In this document: one piece after another, positions 53,757 to 63,763 of the stretch
Numbering within the stretch: the first letter of the stretch is position 1
Layout of the letters: each line of letters starts with the position of its first letter
Source: Lysobacter_L cavernae
GTDB lineage: Bacteria > Pseudomonadota > Gammaproteobacteria > Xanthomonadales > Xanthomonadaceae
DNA: 64,000 bases
Assembly: GCF_042648505.1 (NCBI RefSeq)
Contig: NZ_JBHRXK010000009.1
Coordinates: 15,303 to 79,302, forward strand
Direction: 5' to 3'
The notes under the pieces: model-generated
The model's database searches: none
The model's input: only the letters and a program-made list of their open reading frames with translations
Told to the model about the DNA's origin: nothing
Program-made: the position numbers and the translations under genes

Positions 53757-54608
53757 ATGAAACTGCACCACAGCCTGCTCGCCCTCGCGCTGACCAGCCT
53801 GTTCGCTGCCCCGGCGCTGGCCCAGACGGTACCGGACGACGACGACGCCTACCTCGAGAACTGGACCATCATCCATGACCATGTCGACACCGAGGGCCTG
53901 GTCTTCATCTACGGCGAGATCCCGGTCTCGGCCCGCTCCGGCGCGGTGGTCGAACAGAGCCAGCTGACCCACGGCTCCGGCAACTACGCCACCGGCGAGA
54001 ACTTCATGAACGCCGACCTTGGCGAAGGTGCGCTCGATGGCGCTACCGGCAACATCGGCGTCAACGTCGCCGCCGGCGTCGGCAATGCCCAGTCCAACGA
54101 CGCCGCGCTGTCGTCGATCATTTCCGTCGACGACGCCGACCCGGGCCATCCGGAATCCCTGGCCGAAGGCGACGACCCGGGCGTGTACGCCTCGGCGATG
54201 ATCTTCTCCGACCAGAAGAGCGACGCCAACTACGCCACGCTGCCCAACAGCATCGTCTACACCGAATGGAACGCCAGCCTGGGTGACGACGCGCTCGCCG
54301 GCGCCACCGGCAACATCGGCGTCAACGTCGCGGCCGGTGTCGGCAACGCCCAGTCCAATGCACTGGCGGCCTCGACCAACAGCGCCGGTACCGTCGCCTA
54401 CGCCACCAGTGACAGTGCGCAGGAAGCCTACTGGAACAGCATCGAGACCGAAGGCGGCACCCAGCACACGCTCAATGCCACGCTCGGCATGGGTGCGCTG
54501 GCCGGTGCCACCGGCAACCTCGGTGTCAACGTGGCCGCCGGCGTCGGCAACCTGCAGCACAACAGCCTGGCGATCGCCAGCGCCTCGAGCTGCGTGACCT
54601 GCCCGTAA
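53757..54608 (+). CDS. fapC: Fap-type major amyloid subunit (FapC-like), three GVNVAAGVGN repeats and C-terminal CxxC
   Basis: 283 residues with signal peptide ending APALA (cleavage near 22). Three strongly conserved repeats at 84-115, 171-202 and 239-270, each N-A-x-LG---AL-GATGN(I/L)GVNVAAGVGNxQxN, separated by acidic linkers of 55 and 36 residues. The protein ends CVTCP, a CxxC motif at 279-282 like that of Pseudomonas FapC. This three-repeat, two-linker, CxxC layout is the strongest evidence for a functional amyloid fibre subunit. A clear AGGAGT ribosome site precedes the ATG. Fibre formation is inferred, not shown. Confidence 0.8.
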   Translation: MKLHHSLLALALTSLFAAPALAQTVPDDDDAYLENWTIIHDHVDTEGLVFIYGEIPVSARSGAVVEQSQLTHGSGNYATGENFMNADLGEGALDGATGNIGVNVAAGVGNAQSNDAALSSIISVDDADPGHPESLAEGDDPGVYASAMIFSDQKSDANYATLPNSIVYTEWNASLGDDALAGATGNIGVNVAAGVGNAQSNALAASTNSAGTVAYATSDSAQEAYWNSIETEGGTQHTLNATLGMGALAGATGNLGVNVAAGVGNLQHNSLAIASASSCVTCP

Positions 54609-54694
54609 CGCCGTGCCTGCAACCACCGGGCGGCGTGGGGCCGCCCGGGCGGTTGCGGGGTTCGCCATCGCCACTCGTCACGGAGTTGACCACC

Positions 54695-55420
54695 ATGGAG
54701 TCGGGAATCCGCCGGTACTGCCGCCAGCTGCGCCTGTGGACGGCGGCCGCGCTGTTGGCCGCGACCGCGACCGCGGTGCCGGCGCAGACCGTGATCGATG
54801 CCAGCCGCATCGGCAGCGTGCCGATCCAGAAGCAGGTGCGCACGTTCCGCGACCTGCGCTACCGCAACATGGCCCAGCAGCGCTACGACTTCAGCTGCGG
54901 CACGGCGGCGCTGGCAACGCTGCTGCGTTACGGCTACGGCTACGCCGATGTCAGCGAGACCGAGCTGATCAAACGCATGATGGTCGGCGCCGATCCGCAG
55001 CAGGTGGTGAAGAACGGGTTTTCGATGCTCGACATGAAACGCTACGTCGAGAGCATCGGCCTGCGCGCGCACGGCTTCCGCATCGACGCCGAAGCGCTGT
55101 ACCGCCTGCAGATGCCGGTGATCACCCTGGTCGAGATCCGCGGCTACCGGCACTTCGTGCTGGTGAAGGGTGCGCAGGCCGGGCGCGTGTTCATCGCCGA
55201 CCCGGCGCTCGGGCACCGCGTGGTGTACGAGAACGACTTCGTCAAGGACTGGAACGGCATCGTGCTGGCGGTGCTCGACGACCAGCCGATGGCCAGTGAT
55301 TCGCCGTTGTTGAACGACCGCACCTCGCTGGCGTTGCGCCAGCGCATGGGCGCGCTGGACAGCGCGACCTCGCCGGCACCGGTGGTCGAGTTCGGCCTGG
55401 TGCGGATGGACCTGTTTTGA
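54695..55420 (+). CDS. fapD: C39-family peptidase of the Fap system (FapD-like)
   Basis: 241 residues with an N-terminal signal (LWTAAALLAATATAVPAQ). Papain-like C39 fold: catalytic Cys68 in QQRYDFSCGTAALATLLRYGYG, His153 in GYRHFVLVKG, Asp169 in FIADPALGH. FapD in Pseudomonas is a C39 peptidase required for export or processing of the fibre subunits in the periplasm. It has no ABC transporter domains, unlike bacteriocin exporters. It lies directly between the FapC-like and FapE-like genes, as in fapABCDEF. Confidence 0.82.
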   Translation: MESGIRRYCRQLRLWTAAALLAATATAVPAQTVIDASRIGSVPIQKQVRTFRDLRYRNMAQQRYDFSCGTAALATLLRYGYGYADVSETELIKRMMVGADPQQVVKNGFSMLDMKRYVESIGLRAHGFRIDAEALYRLQMPVITLVEIRGYRHFVLVKGAQAGRVFIADPALGHRVVYENDFVKDWNGIVLAVLDDQPMASDSPLLNDRTSLALRQRMGALDSATSPAPVVEFGLVRMDLF

Positions 55421-55458
55421 ACAGCGTGTGCGGTACCGATCTCGAATCGAGGGCCCTC

Positions 55459-56226
55459 ATGAACAATCGCCAACTCCCCCTAGCCTTGTTTGTGACCCTC
55501 GTGGTAGCGGCGGCTCCGGTGTCAGCCGGGGCCGCCCTACCCCCTATCGACACGGCGGTGGTCGACGGCGTCCTGGTCGACGACGCCACCCTCGCCACCG
55601 TCACCGGCAAGTACCTGGGTAACGACATGCTGGTCGGCCTGCGCGTGGACCTGGTCTCGCACTGGCGCGGCCCCGACGGCAGCCAGGCCAGCGCGGGCGG
55701 TACCTTGCAGGTGGAGCGTACTGCGACCGGCTTCAACGTGCAGATCGACAGCCACAGCGACGCCGTGGCGGGTGATCCCGCTGCAGCGACGGCCGCCGCG
55801 AACGCCAGCGCGGTCGGCGGCGACGGCCTCGCCGTCAACGGCATCGGCCAGGTCGTGCAGATCGCCGGCGATGGCAACCGCATGTCCAACGTGGCCTCGA
55901 TCAGCTTCCGGCCGATGGCAATGGCCGGTGGCGACTTCAACGGCGCCGCCCACAGCAGCCACAGCGCCGGCGCGACCACGGCGGTGGTGAGTTTTTCCGG
56001 TGGCGGCGTGCAGGTCGGCGTGAACGGGCCAGGCGGCTTCGTCGGACAAAGCCTCAACGCCGGCGGCGACGGCGGCATCGCCCAGGCCGCGCGCATCGCC
56101 GGCAACGACCAGGTCGGCGGCAACTGGATGCACCTGCAGATGCTGACCACCGGGCTGCCGGCGCACTGCCTGCAGCAGCTGGGCGTGCAGCAGGCGCTGG
56201 CCGGAATGCAGCAACTGCCGCGTTGA
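55459..56226 (+). CDS. Secreted protein at the FapE position
   Basis: 255 residues with signal peptide (LPLALFVTLVVAAAPVSAGA). The mature protein is Gly/Ala/Asn-rich with a pseudo-repeat (GDGLAVNGIGQVVQIAGDGNRMSNVASI; FVGQSLNAGGDGGIAQAARIAGNDQVGGN) reminiscent of the subunit repeats, and the C-terminus holds a single Cys (LPAHCLQQLGVQQALAGMQQLP). Pseudomonas FapE is a minor fibre-associated secreted protein encoded between fapD and fapF; this gene has the same position, size and export signal. Identification is by context more than by sequence. Confidence 0.7.
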   Translation: MNNRQLPLALFVTLVVAAAPVSAGAALPPIDTAVVDGVLVDDATLATVTGKYLGNDMLVGLRVDLVSHWRGPDGSQASAGGTLQVERTATGFNVQIDSHSDAVAGDPAAATAAANASAVGGDGLAVNGIGQVVQIAGDGNRMSNVASISFRPMAMAGGDFNGAAHSSHSAGATTAVVSFSGGGVQVGVNGPGGFVGQSLNAGGDGGIAQAARIAGNDQVGGNWMHLQMLTTGLPAHCLQQLGVQQALAGMQQLPR

Positions 56227-56280
56227 AACCTGGGCACGGCGTCGCCGCAGGACGCGCCACGGACCCACGGAGCTGACGTC

Positions 56281-57594
56281 ATGCGCTTGCACGCTTCCCC
56301 GCTGTTTCTGGCCATCGCCCTGGCCCTCCCGGTGCCGGCAGGCCACGCCCAGGACGTGTCCGCGGGCATACAGGCCCAGCTCGACCGCCTCAATGCCCAG
56401 GTCGCGCAGCAGCAGAGCGAGCTGACGCAGTTGCGCCAGCAGCTGCGGCAGGTCGAGCTGGCCCAGCAGCGCGGCCGCGGCCTGCAGGAGCCCGCGACGG
56501 CACCGACCGCGCTGGCGGCCCAGTCGGCCGCTCCTGCCACCGCGCCGGCGCTTCCGGCCGCTGCCGTGGCGCAGCAGACCGACCCGGCCGCGCCGGTGCA
56601 ACAGATCGGCGAGGTGCAGCGCGAGGACGACGAGGCGCGCCGTGCCCAGGACAAGGCGCTGGTGGTGCGCGAGCACGCGCCGTTGTTCGAGCGCAAGTTC
56701 ACCTTCGACGCCGGCTTCAGCTACAGCTATTACGACCGCCGCCAACTCGCGCTCAGTGGCTTCCTCGCCCTGGACGCGATCTTCCTCGGCACGATCAACC
56801 TCGACCAGGCCAAGGCCACCACCTACACGATCGACCTCACCGGCCGTTTCGGCGTGACCGACCGCCTCAGCCTCGAGGCCAGCGTGCCCTACGTCTACCG
56901 CGACAGCCGCTTCGTCAGTGGCGGCGCCGGCGGTGCCGCCTCGCAGATCAGCGAGGCCAACCTGAGCTCGAACGGCATCGGCGACGCCAGCATCGCGGCC
57001 TACTACCAGTTCGTGAAGGAGACGGCGCGCTGGCCCGACATCGTCGGCAGCGTGCGCGTGCGCGGGCCGAGCGGGCGCGACCCGTTCGGGCTCAAGCTGA
57101 TCCAGGCCAACGACGACAACACCAACCTGATCCTGCCCGAGGACCTGCCGACCGGCACCGGCCTGTGGAGCGCGACCGCCAACGTGTCGGTGCTGCGCAG
57201 CTACGACCCGGTGATCCTGTTCGGCAACCTCGGCTACACCTACAGCAAACCGGAGGATTTCGACGACATCTCGCCGGTGCTGAACCAGGTTTCGCCGGCC
57301 GAGGTGGCGCTGGGCCACACCCTGCAGCTCAGCGGCGGCCTGGCGATCGCGCTCAACGACCGCTCCGCTGTCAGCTTCAGCGTGTCATCGGCCTTGCAGG
57401 CGGCGACCCACACCCGTGCGCCGGGTGGCGAGGAGCTGCGCGTTCCCGGCAGCTCCAGCAACAGCACCGCGTTCAACATCGGTGGCACCTACACGCTGCC
57501 GTCGGGCTGGATCTTCAACGGCCAGCTCGCCGCGGGCCTGACCCCGGACGCACCCAACTTCGTGTTCGGCCTGCACGCCTCGCGGATGTACTGA
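56281..57594 (+). CDS. fapF: Outer-membrane porin for amyloid export (FapF-like)
   Basis: 437 residues. Signal peptide (LFLAIALALPVPAGHAQ), then a coiled coil at about 30-65 (IQAQLDRLNAQVAQQQSELTQLRQQLRQVELAQQ), an Ala/Pro linker, and from about 135 a region of alternating strands with many aromatic girdle residues (FTFDAGFSYSYYDRRQ ... IDLTGRFGVTDRLSLEASVPYVYRDSRF ... GLHASRMY). FapF of Pseudomonas is a trimeric 12-strand barrel with an N-terminal coiled coil that secretes FapB/C/E; length and layout match. It is the last gene of the Fap-like set. Confidence 0.8.
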   Translation: MRLHASPLFLAIALALPVPAGHAQDVSAGIQAQLDRLNAQVAQQQSELTQLRQQLRQVELAQQRGRGLQEPATAPTALAAQSAAPATAPALPAAAVAQQTDPAAPVQQIGEVQREDDEARRAQDKALVVREHAPLFERKFTFDAGFSYSYYDRRQLALSGFLALDAIFLGTINLDQAKATTYTIDLTGRFGVTDRLSLEASVPYVYRDSRFVSGGAGGAASQISEANLSSNGIGDASIAAYYQFVKETARWPDIVGSVRVRGPSGRDPFGLKLIQANDDNTNLILPEDLPTGTGLWSATANVSVLRSYDPVILFGNLGYTYSKPEDFDDISPVLNQVSPAEVALGHTLQLSGGLAIALNDRSAVSFSVSSALQAATHTRAPGGEELRVPGSSSNSTAFNIGGTYTLPSGWIFNGQLAAGLTPDAPNFVFGLHASRMY

Positions 57595-57634
57595 TCGCCC
57601 GCGCACGCAGCAGATCAATGACGGGATGCGGGAC

Positions 57635-58141
57635 ATGAAGAACCTTCGCTGTGTCCTCACGGCCCTTGCCGCAGCGGTGGGCTTGACCCTGGTGGCGGTC
57701 CCATTCCTGGCCGCGCAGACCCCGACGGCCGAGGCGGACCTTCAGGCGACGCTGATCCAGCAGGACGCGGCGCAGGTGGAGTTCCACAACGGGCGGCCCG
57801 CCGCCGTCAAGGCGCTGTGGTCGCACGCGCAGGACGTCACCCTCACCGGCGGTGCCGGCGGCGGCATCGAGAAAGGCTGGAAAAATGTCAGCGCCCGGCT
57901 CGACTGGGCCAGCGCGCAGTACACCAAGGGCGCGCAGACCAACGAACGGGTCAAGGTCGCGGTGAGCGGCGATTTCGCGTACGTCGTGCAGTACGAGCAC
58001 ATCCGCTTCCACGTCCCCGGCAAGGCCAATGAGAGCAAGCGCGACTACCGGGTGACCACCGTGTTCCGGCGCGAACCGGCGGGTTGGCGGGTGGTGCATC
58101 GCCACGCCGATACGCTGTTGACCCGGCAAACGCCGCGCTGA
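57635..58141 (+). CDS. Secreted SnoaL/DUF4440-like protein
   Basis: 168 residues with a signal peptide (LTALAAAVGLTLVAVPFLAAQ). The mature part has the NTF2/SnoaL-like pattern: QDAAQVEFHNGRPAAVKALWSHAQDVTLTGGAGG, GWKNVSARLDW, AVSGDFAYVVQYEHIRF, YRVTTVFRREPAGWRVVHRHAD. The catalytic identity is unknown; many such proteins bind small molecules. It lies 40 bp after the FapF-like gene on the same strand and may be an accessory operon member, but no such gene is part of the known fap set. Convergent with the sigma-54 activator. Confidence 0.75.
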   Translation: MKNLRCVLTALAAAVGLTLVAVPFLAAQTPTAEADLQATLIQQDAAQVEFHNGRPAAVKALWSHAQDVTLTGGAGGGIEKGWKNVSARLDWASAQYTKGAQTNERVKVAVSGDFAYVVQYEHIRFHVPGKANESKRDYRVTTVFRREPAGWRVVHRHADTLLTRQTPR

Positions 58142-58216
58142 GCGTTGTTGCGATCACAGCACGGCCTGACATGGCCGTTGTACGTGACCAATGCTCACGC
58201 CGCCTGAGGCCGCGCC

Positions 58217-59629
<1,413 letters not shown>

Positions 59630-59793
59630 CTCCCCCACCTCGCCTGGGCGCCGTGCGGCCTGATCGGGTACAGCGATCGCCGACAGGCAGAGTTATCAAC
59701 GAGAGCGGTGACGACGAGCGGTCATTGTAATGACGGCGAAACGCAGGCAGATGCACACGCTCGTGCAAGCACGAAGCGCGCCAATCATGTTCA

Positions 59794-59842
59794 TGTTGCG
59801 TGTTGCGTGTTGCGTGTTGCGTGTTGCGTGTCGCGTGTCGCG
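59794..59842. repeat. Tandem heptamer repeat (7 x TGTYGCG)
   Basis: Five uninterrupted TGTTGCG units followed by two TGTCGCG units, 165 bp upstream of the sigma-54 activator start and 78 bp from the fbp stop. Length variation by slippage is possible. Confidence 0.9.
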
Positions 59843-59882
59843 ACGCCGCGCGAGCGAGTCCTGCGTGTACCGGACTGGCGAT

Positions 59883-59913
59883 GTTGAAAACGTCCTGCAC
59901 GGGCGTTTTCAAC
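59883..59913 (-). terminator. Hairpin after fbp, possible terminator
   Basis: GTTGAAAACG and CGTTTTCAAC form a perfect 10-bp stem with an 11-base loop, seven bases past the fbp stop. No T tract follows, so termination is uncertain. Confidence 0.5.
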
Positions 59914-59919
59914 CATCGG

Positions 59920-60960
59920 TCAACCGCGCGCGTCGTGCTCGTGGTGGTAGCGCACGGCGGCATCCACTTCGTGCCGGGAGCCGAGGAACACCGGCACGCG
60001 CTGGTGCAGGCCGGTCGGCGGCACCTCGAGCATGCGCTGGCGGCCGGTGCTGGCGGCGCCGCCGGCCTGCTCGACCAGGAAGCTCATCGGGTTGGCCTCG
60101 TACATCAGCCGCAGCTTGCCGCCCTTGGCCGCGCACTTGCTGTCGAGCGGGTAGCTGAAGATGCCACCGCGGGTGAGGATGCGGTGCACGTCGGCGACCA
60201 TCGAGGCGACCCAGCGCATGTTGAAGTCCTTGCCGCGCGGACCTTCGCTGCCGGCCAGCAGGTCGCCGACGTAGGCCTGCATCGGCGCTTCCCAGAAACG
60301 CTGGTTGGACATGTTGACCGCGAACTCGCGGGTCTCTTCCGGAATGCGCATGCCGCGCGTGGTCAGCATGAAGCTGCCGACCTCGCGATCGAGGGTGAAC
60401 GCGTGCGTGCCGTTGCCGATGGTCAACACCAGCATCGTGCTCGGGCCGTAGGTGCAGTAGCCGGCGGCGACCTGGGCAGTGCCCGGCTGCAGGTAATGCT
60501 CGTCCTGCGCCTGGGTCACGCCCTCGGGGCAACGCAGCACCGAGAAGATCGTGCCGACCGAGATGTTGACGTCAATGTTGGACGAGCCGTCGAGGGGATC
60601 GAACAGCAGCAGGTAGTTGCCACGCGGGTAGACGTCGGGGGCGAGATCCGAAATGGGCTGGCTGTGGTCCATCTCCTCCGAGGCCAGGCCGGCCAGATGG
60701 CCGCCCCAGGCGTTGGCCTCGAGCAGGATCTCGTTGCTGAGCACGTCGAGCTTCTTCTGCGCCTCGCCCTGGATATTGCCCGTGCCGGCATCACCGAGCA
60801 CACCGCCGAGCGCGCCCTTGCCGACCGCGATCGAGATCGTCTTGCAGGCGCGCGCGACGACTTCGATCAGCAGCCGCGCATCGGCGTTGATGCGGCCAGC
60901 GCGTTGCTCCTCGATCAGGTAGCGGGTGAGCGAGACCGAATGCGGCGAAGGGGTCGACAT
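59920..60960 (-). CDS. fbp: Fructose-1,6-bisphosphatase class I
   Basis: 346 residues. Metal and substrate motifs: LASEEMD, LLFDPLDGSSNIDVNISVGTIFSVL (the DPLDGS signature), YGPSTMLVLTIG, and the C-terminal GGIFSYPLDSKCAAKGGKLRLMYEANPMSFLVEQAGG plus VPVFLGSRHEVD. It hydrolyses fructose 1,6-bisphosphate to fructose 6-phosphate in gluconeogenesis. Full length; stand-alone, with the heptamer repeat and hairpin downstream. Confidence 0.96.
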   Translation of the reverse strand: MSTPSPHSVSLTRYLIEEQRAGRINADARLLIEVVARACKTISIAVGKGALGGVLGDAGTGNIQGEAQKKLDVLSNEILLEANAWGGHLAGLASEEMDHSQPISDLAPDVYPRGNYLLLFDPLDGSSNIDVNISVGTIFSVLRCPEGVTQAQDEHYLQPGTAQVAAGYCTYGPSTMLVLTIGNGTHAFTLDREVGSFMLTTRGMRIPEETREFAVNMSNQRFWEAPMQAYVGDLLAGSEGPRGKDFNMRWVASMVADVHRILTRGGIFSYPLDSKCAAKGGKLRLMYEANPMSFLVEQAGGAASTGRQRMLEVPPTGLHQRVPVFLGSRHEVDAAVRYHHEHDARG

Positions 60961-61122
60961 GGGACGGCAACCGACAACAAAAGGGCCGCCATTGTCGCCG
61001 ATGGCCCGGTTGCCGCGCAGCCGGGCCGCCTTTCATCGACACCGAAACGCTGCTGACAGGCCGTTGGCAGCAGCCCCGGCGCAGCCTGTACGCGTGCAAT
61101 CGGCACGCCAACGGGTGCGACG

Positions 61123-61728
61123 ATGGACCGGCAACGACGACTGATCCTGCAGTGGGGCGTGGGCGTGAACGCGGCGGCGCTGGCGCTGGCGGCGGGTGCG
61201 CACGCAACGGTGCCGACGTTGGCGGGATTGACGACGGCGTCTTCACCGCCGGCCACGCCGACGCGCGACGGCCGCCACGACTTCGACTTCTACCACGGCC
61301 GCTGGCGGGTGCAGAACCGCCGCCTGCGCCGGCGCCTGGCCGGCAGCGACGACTGGGACGAGTTCGAGGCCACCGACGAATGTCGGCCGGTGCTGGCCGG
61401 CCTCGGCAGCGTCGACCATTACGTCACCGCCTGGGGCGGCGGCATCACCGGTTTCGCGCTGCGGCTGTACCGGCCGCAGACGCGGCAGTGGTTCGTTTAC
61501 TGGGCCAGTGACCGCGACGGCGTGCTGGAGCCGCCGCTGGTCGGCGCGTTTGCCGACGGTGTCGGCGTGTTCGAGGGCAGCGAGGCGCACGAAGGCCGGA
61601 TGCTGCCGTCGCGCGCGACCTGGTCGCGCATCACCGCCGACAGCGTGCACTGGCAGCAGGCGCTGTCGCCCGACAACGGCCGCAGCTGGGAAACCAACTG
61701 GGTCATGCAGATGACCCGCATCGGTTAG
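61123..61728 (+). CDS. Exported DUF1579-like protein
   Basis: 201 residues with an N-terminal export signal (RLILQWGVGVNAAALALAAGAHA). The mature domain (RHDFDFYHGRWRVQNRRLRRRLAGSDDWDEFEATDECRPVLAGLGSVDHYV ... HEGRMLPSRATWSRITADSVHWQQALSPDNGRSWETNWVMQMTR) is closely related to the N-terminal half of the next gene's product. This small beta-rich family is often annotated DUF1579 or hypothetical; I cannot assign an activity. 18 bp before the next gene, in the same orientation. Confidence 0.75.
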   Translation: MDRQRRLILQWGVGVNAAALALAAGAHATVPTLAGLTTASSPPATPTRDGRHDFDFYHGRWRVQNRRLRRRLAGSDDWDEFEATDECRPVLAGLGSVDHYVTAWGGGITGFALRLYRPQTRQWFVYWASDRDGVLEPPLVGAFADGVGVFEGSEAHEGRMLPSRATWSRITADSVHWQQALSPDNGRSWETNWVMQMTRIG

Positions 61729-61746
61729 ACGAGAGGACGCACGACG

Positions 61747-63015
61747 ATGAACGCAGCAGTCCACCACGCGCCGGTCGTGATCGACGACGGCCGCCACGAT
61801 TTCGATTTCCTGCACGGCCGCTGGCAGATCCGCAACGAGCGCCTGCACCAGCGCCTGGTCGGCAGTGACGATTGGGAAACCTTCGAGGCCAGCCAGGTCT
61901 GCCAGCCGGTGCTGGGCGGGCTGGGCAACATCGACGACTTCGTCAGCCAGTGGCAACCGCCGGGCCTCGACGCCGCACCGGGCGGGCGCTTCATCGGCAT
62001 GAGCCTGCGCCTGTTCCAGCCGGAGTCGCGGCAGTGGAGCATCTACTGGGCCGGCAACCACGACGGCGTGCTGGACGCGCCGGTGATCGGCCGTTTCGAG
62101 GGCGGGGTCGGCACGTTCTACGGCCACCTCGAACACGAGGGCCGGCCGGTACTGGCGCGTTTCACCTGGGACGCGATCGGTGCCAATGCCGCGCACTGGC
62201 AGCAGGCGTTCTCGCTCGACGGTGGCCGCAGCTGGGAAACCAACTGGCACATGTGGTTCCGCCGCCTCGACGATGCCGGTCGCCTGGTTCACGACGATGC
62301 CGTGATCGAGCTGCGCCAGTACACGCTGCAGCCTGGACGACGCGAGGACCTCGTCGCGTTGTTCGAGCGCGAGTTCATCGAACCGCAGGAAGCGGTCGGC
62401 ATGCACCTGCTCGGCCAGTTCCGCGACCTTGATGCGCCCGACCGCCTCGTCTGGCTGCGCGGCTTCGCCGACATGCCGGCGCGCGCGGCCGCGTTGACCG
62501 CTTTCTACGACGGCCCGAGCTGGCGGCGCCACCGCGACGCCGCCAACGCCACCCTGCTCGACAACGACGACGTGCTGCTGCTGCGACCAGCGCGGCCGGG
62601 TGCGGGGTTCGCCGCGGCCACCGACATGCGACCGGGCACCGGCCGCACCGCCGCCGCGGGCGTGATCGAAGCCGGCATCTGTGCGCTCGACACACCGGCA
62701 CCGGAGGGTTTTCTCGCCGTGTTCGAGCAGACCCTGGCGCCGCGCTTGCAGGCGGCCGGAGCCGAGCTGATCGCGATCTATCTCACCGAGCCGAGCGCGA
62801 ACACCTACCCGCGCCTGCCGGTGCGCGAGGGCGAGCCGGTGCTGGTGTGGTTTGCGCGATTTGCCGACGTCGACGCGCACCACCGCTACGAAGCGGCACT
62901 GGTCGCCGATGCGCAATGGCGCGAGGTCATCGCCCGTGCGCTGATGGACGGTCTGCGGCAACCGCCGCAACGCTTGCGCCTGGCGCCGACGCCACGCTCG
63001 GAGCTGCGCGCATGA
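61747..63015 (+). CDS. DUF1579-like/NIPSNAP fusion protein
   Basis: 422 residues, no signal peptide. Residues about 10-180 (RHDFDFLHGRWQIRNERLHQRLVGSDDWETFEASQ ... WETNWHMWFRR) duplicate the domain of the preceding exported protein. From about 187 a NIPSNAP domain begins (VIELRQYTLQPGRREDLVALFEREFIEPQEAVGMHLLGQFRDLDAPDRLVWLRGFADM), and the last 110 residues repeat a similar ferredoxin-like pattern (VIEAGICALDTPAPEGFLAVFEQTLAPRLQAAG), perhaps a second NIPSNAP-type module. Cytoplasmic; function unknown. Tandem paralogy plus fusion suggests duplication within the locus. Confidence 0.8.
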   Translation: MNAAVHHAPVVIDDGRHDFDFLHGRWQIRNERLHQRLVGSDDWETFEASQVCQPVLGGLGNIDDFVSQWQPPGLDAAPGGRFIGMSLRLFQPESRQWSIYWAGNHDGVLDAPVIGRFEGGVGTFYGHLEHEGRPVLARFTWDAIGANAAHWQQAFSLDGGRSWETNWHMWFRRLDDAGRLVHDDAVIELRQYTLQPGRREDLVALFEREFIEPQEAVGMHLLGQFRDLDAPDRLVWLRGFADMPARAAALTAFYDGPSWRRHRDAANATLLDNDDVLLLRPARPGAGFAAATDMRPGTGRTAAAGVIEAGICALDTPAPEGFLAVFEQTLAPRLQAAGAELIAIYLTEPSANTYPRLPVREGEPVLVWFARFADVDAHHRYEAALVADAQWREVIARALMDGLRQPPQRLRLAPTPRSELRA

Positions 63016-63079
63016 GACCGGCATCGCCGATCGCACCGTTGTGCATTGAGTGCCGTGGTCGCCCGCGCGATCATGGCGC

Positions 63080-63763
63080 ATGCGCCGCGCCGACCGACTG
63101 TTCCTGCTGATCCATGCCCTGCGTGGCCGCCGTTCCGCGATCACCGCGCAGCGCCTGGCCGAAACGCTCGGCGTCTCCCTGCGCACGGTCTATCGCGACG
63201 TCGCCGACCTGCAACGCTCGGGCGTGCCGATCGAGGGCGAGGCCGGCGTCGGCTACCTGCTGCGCAAGGGCTCGGACATCCCGCCGCTGATGTTCACGCC
63301 CGACGAGCTCGAAGCGCTGGTGGTCGGCACGCGTTTCGTGCGCGCATTCGGCGGCGTTCGCCTGGGCCGCGAGGCCGCGGCGGCGCTGCTCAAGATCGAG
63401 GCGGTGTTGCCACCGGAGCTGCGCGAGCGCAGCGAACGCACGCGCATCTTCGCGCCGCAGGTCCACCGCCTGGAGAACAGTGGCCTGATCGACGCCTTGC
63501 ACGCGGCGGTGACGGCGGCGCAGGTGCTGCGCATGAACTACCGCGACAACGACGCGCGCACCAGCGAGCGCGAGGTCGAACCGTTGTGCCTGGCGTTCTG
63601 GGGCGGCTCGTGGACGCTGGGCGCGTGGTGCCGGCTGCGTGGCGACTTCCGCAACTTCCGCCCGGACCGCATCGTCGATTACGCGGCGACCGGTGAGACG
63701 TTCGTGGAAAGCCGTGAGCGCGGGTTGGAGGCGTATCTACGCGCGGCGGGGACAGCGCGTTAA
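63080..63763 (+). CDS. YafY-type transcriptional regulator (HTH_11 and WYL-like)
   Basis: 227 residues. An HTH_11 DNA-binding domain (MRRADRLFLLIHALRGRRSAITAQRLAETLGVSLRTVYRDVADLQRSGVPIEGEAGVGY) is followed by a WYL-like domain (VLRMNYRDNDARTSEREVEPLCLAFWGGSWTLGAWCRLRGDFRNFRPDRI). Proteins of this family act mostly as repressors of neighbouring genes. It lies 64 bp after the NIPSNAP fusion gene and may control that pair. The ATG at 63080 is preferred over a longer, Arg-rich frame. Confidence 0.88.
   Translation: MRRADRLFLLIHALRGRRSAITAQRLAETLGVSLRTVYRDVADLQRSGVPIEGEAGVGYLLRKGSDIPPLMFTPDELEALVVGTRFVRAFGGVRLGREAAAALLKIEAVLPPELRERSERTRIFAPQVHRLENSGLIDALHAAVTAAQVLRMNYRDNDARTSEREVEPLCLAFWGGSWTLGAWCRLRGDFRNFRPDRIVDYAATGETFVESRERGLEAYLRAAGTAR

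Noticed and set aside
56229..56246. Second possible sigma-54 promoter (GG-N10-GC) before the FapF-like gene
   Set aside because: Only the GG/GC spacing fits; the -12 element and flanks do not, and chance matches are common at this GC content.
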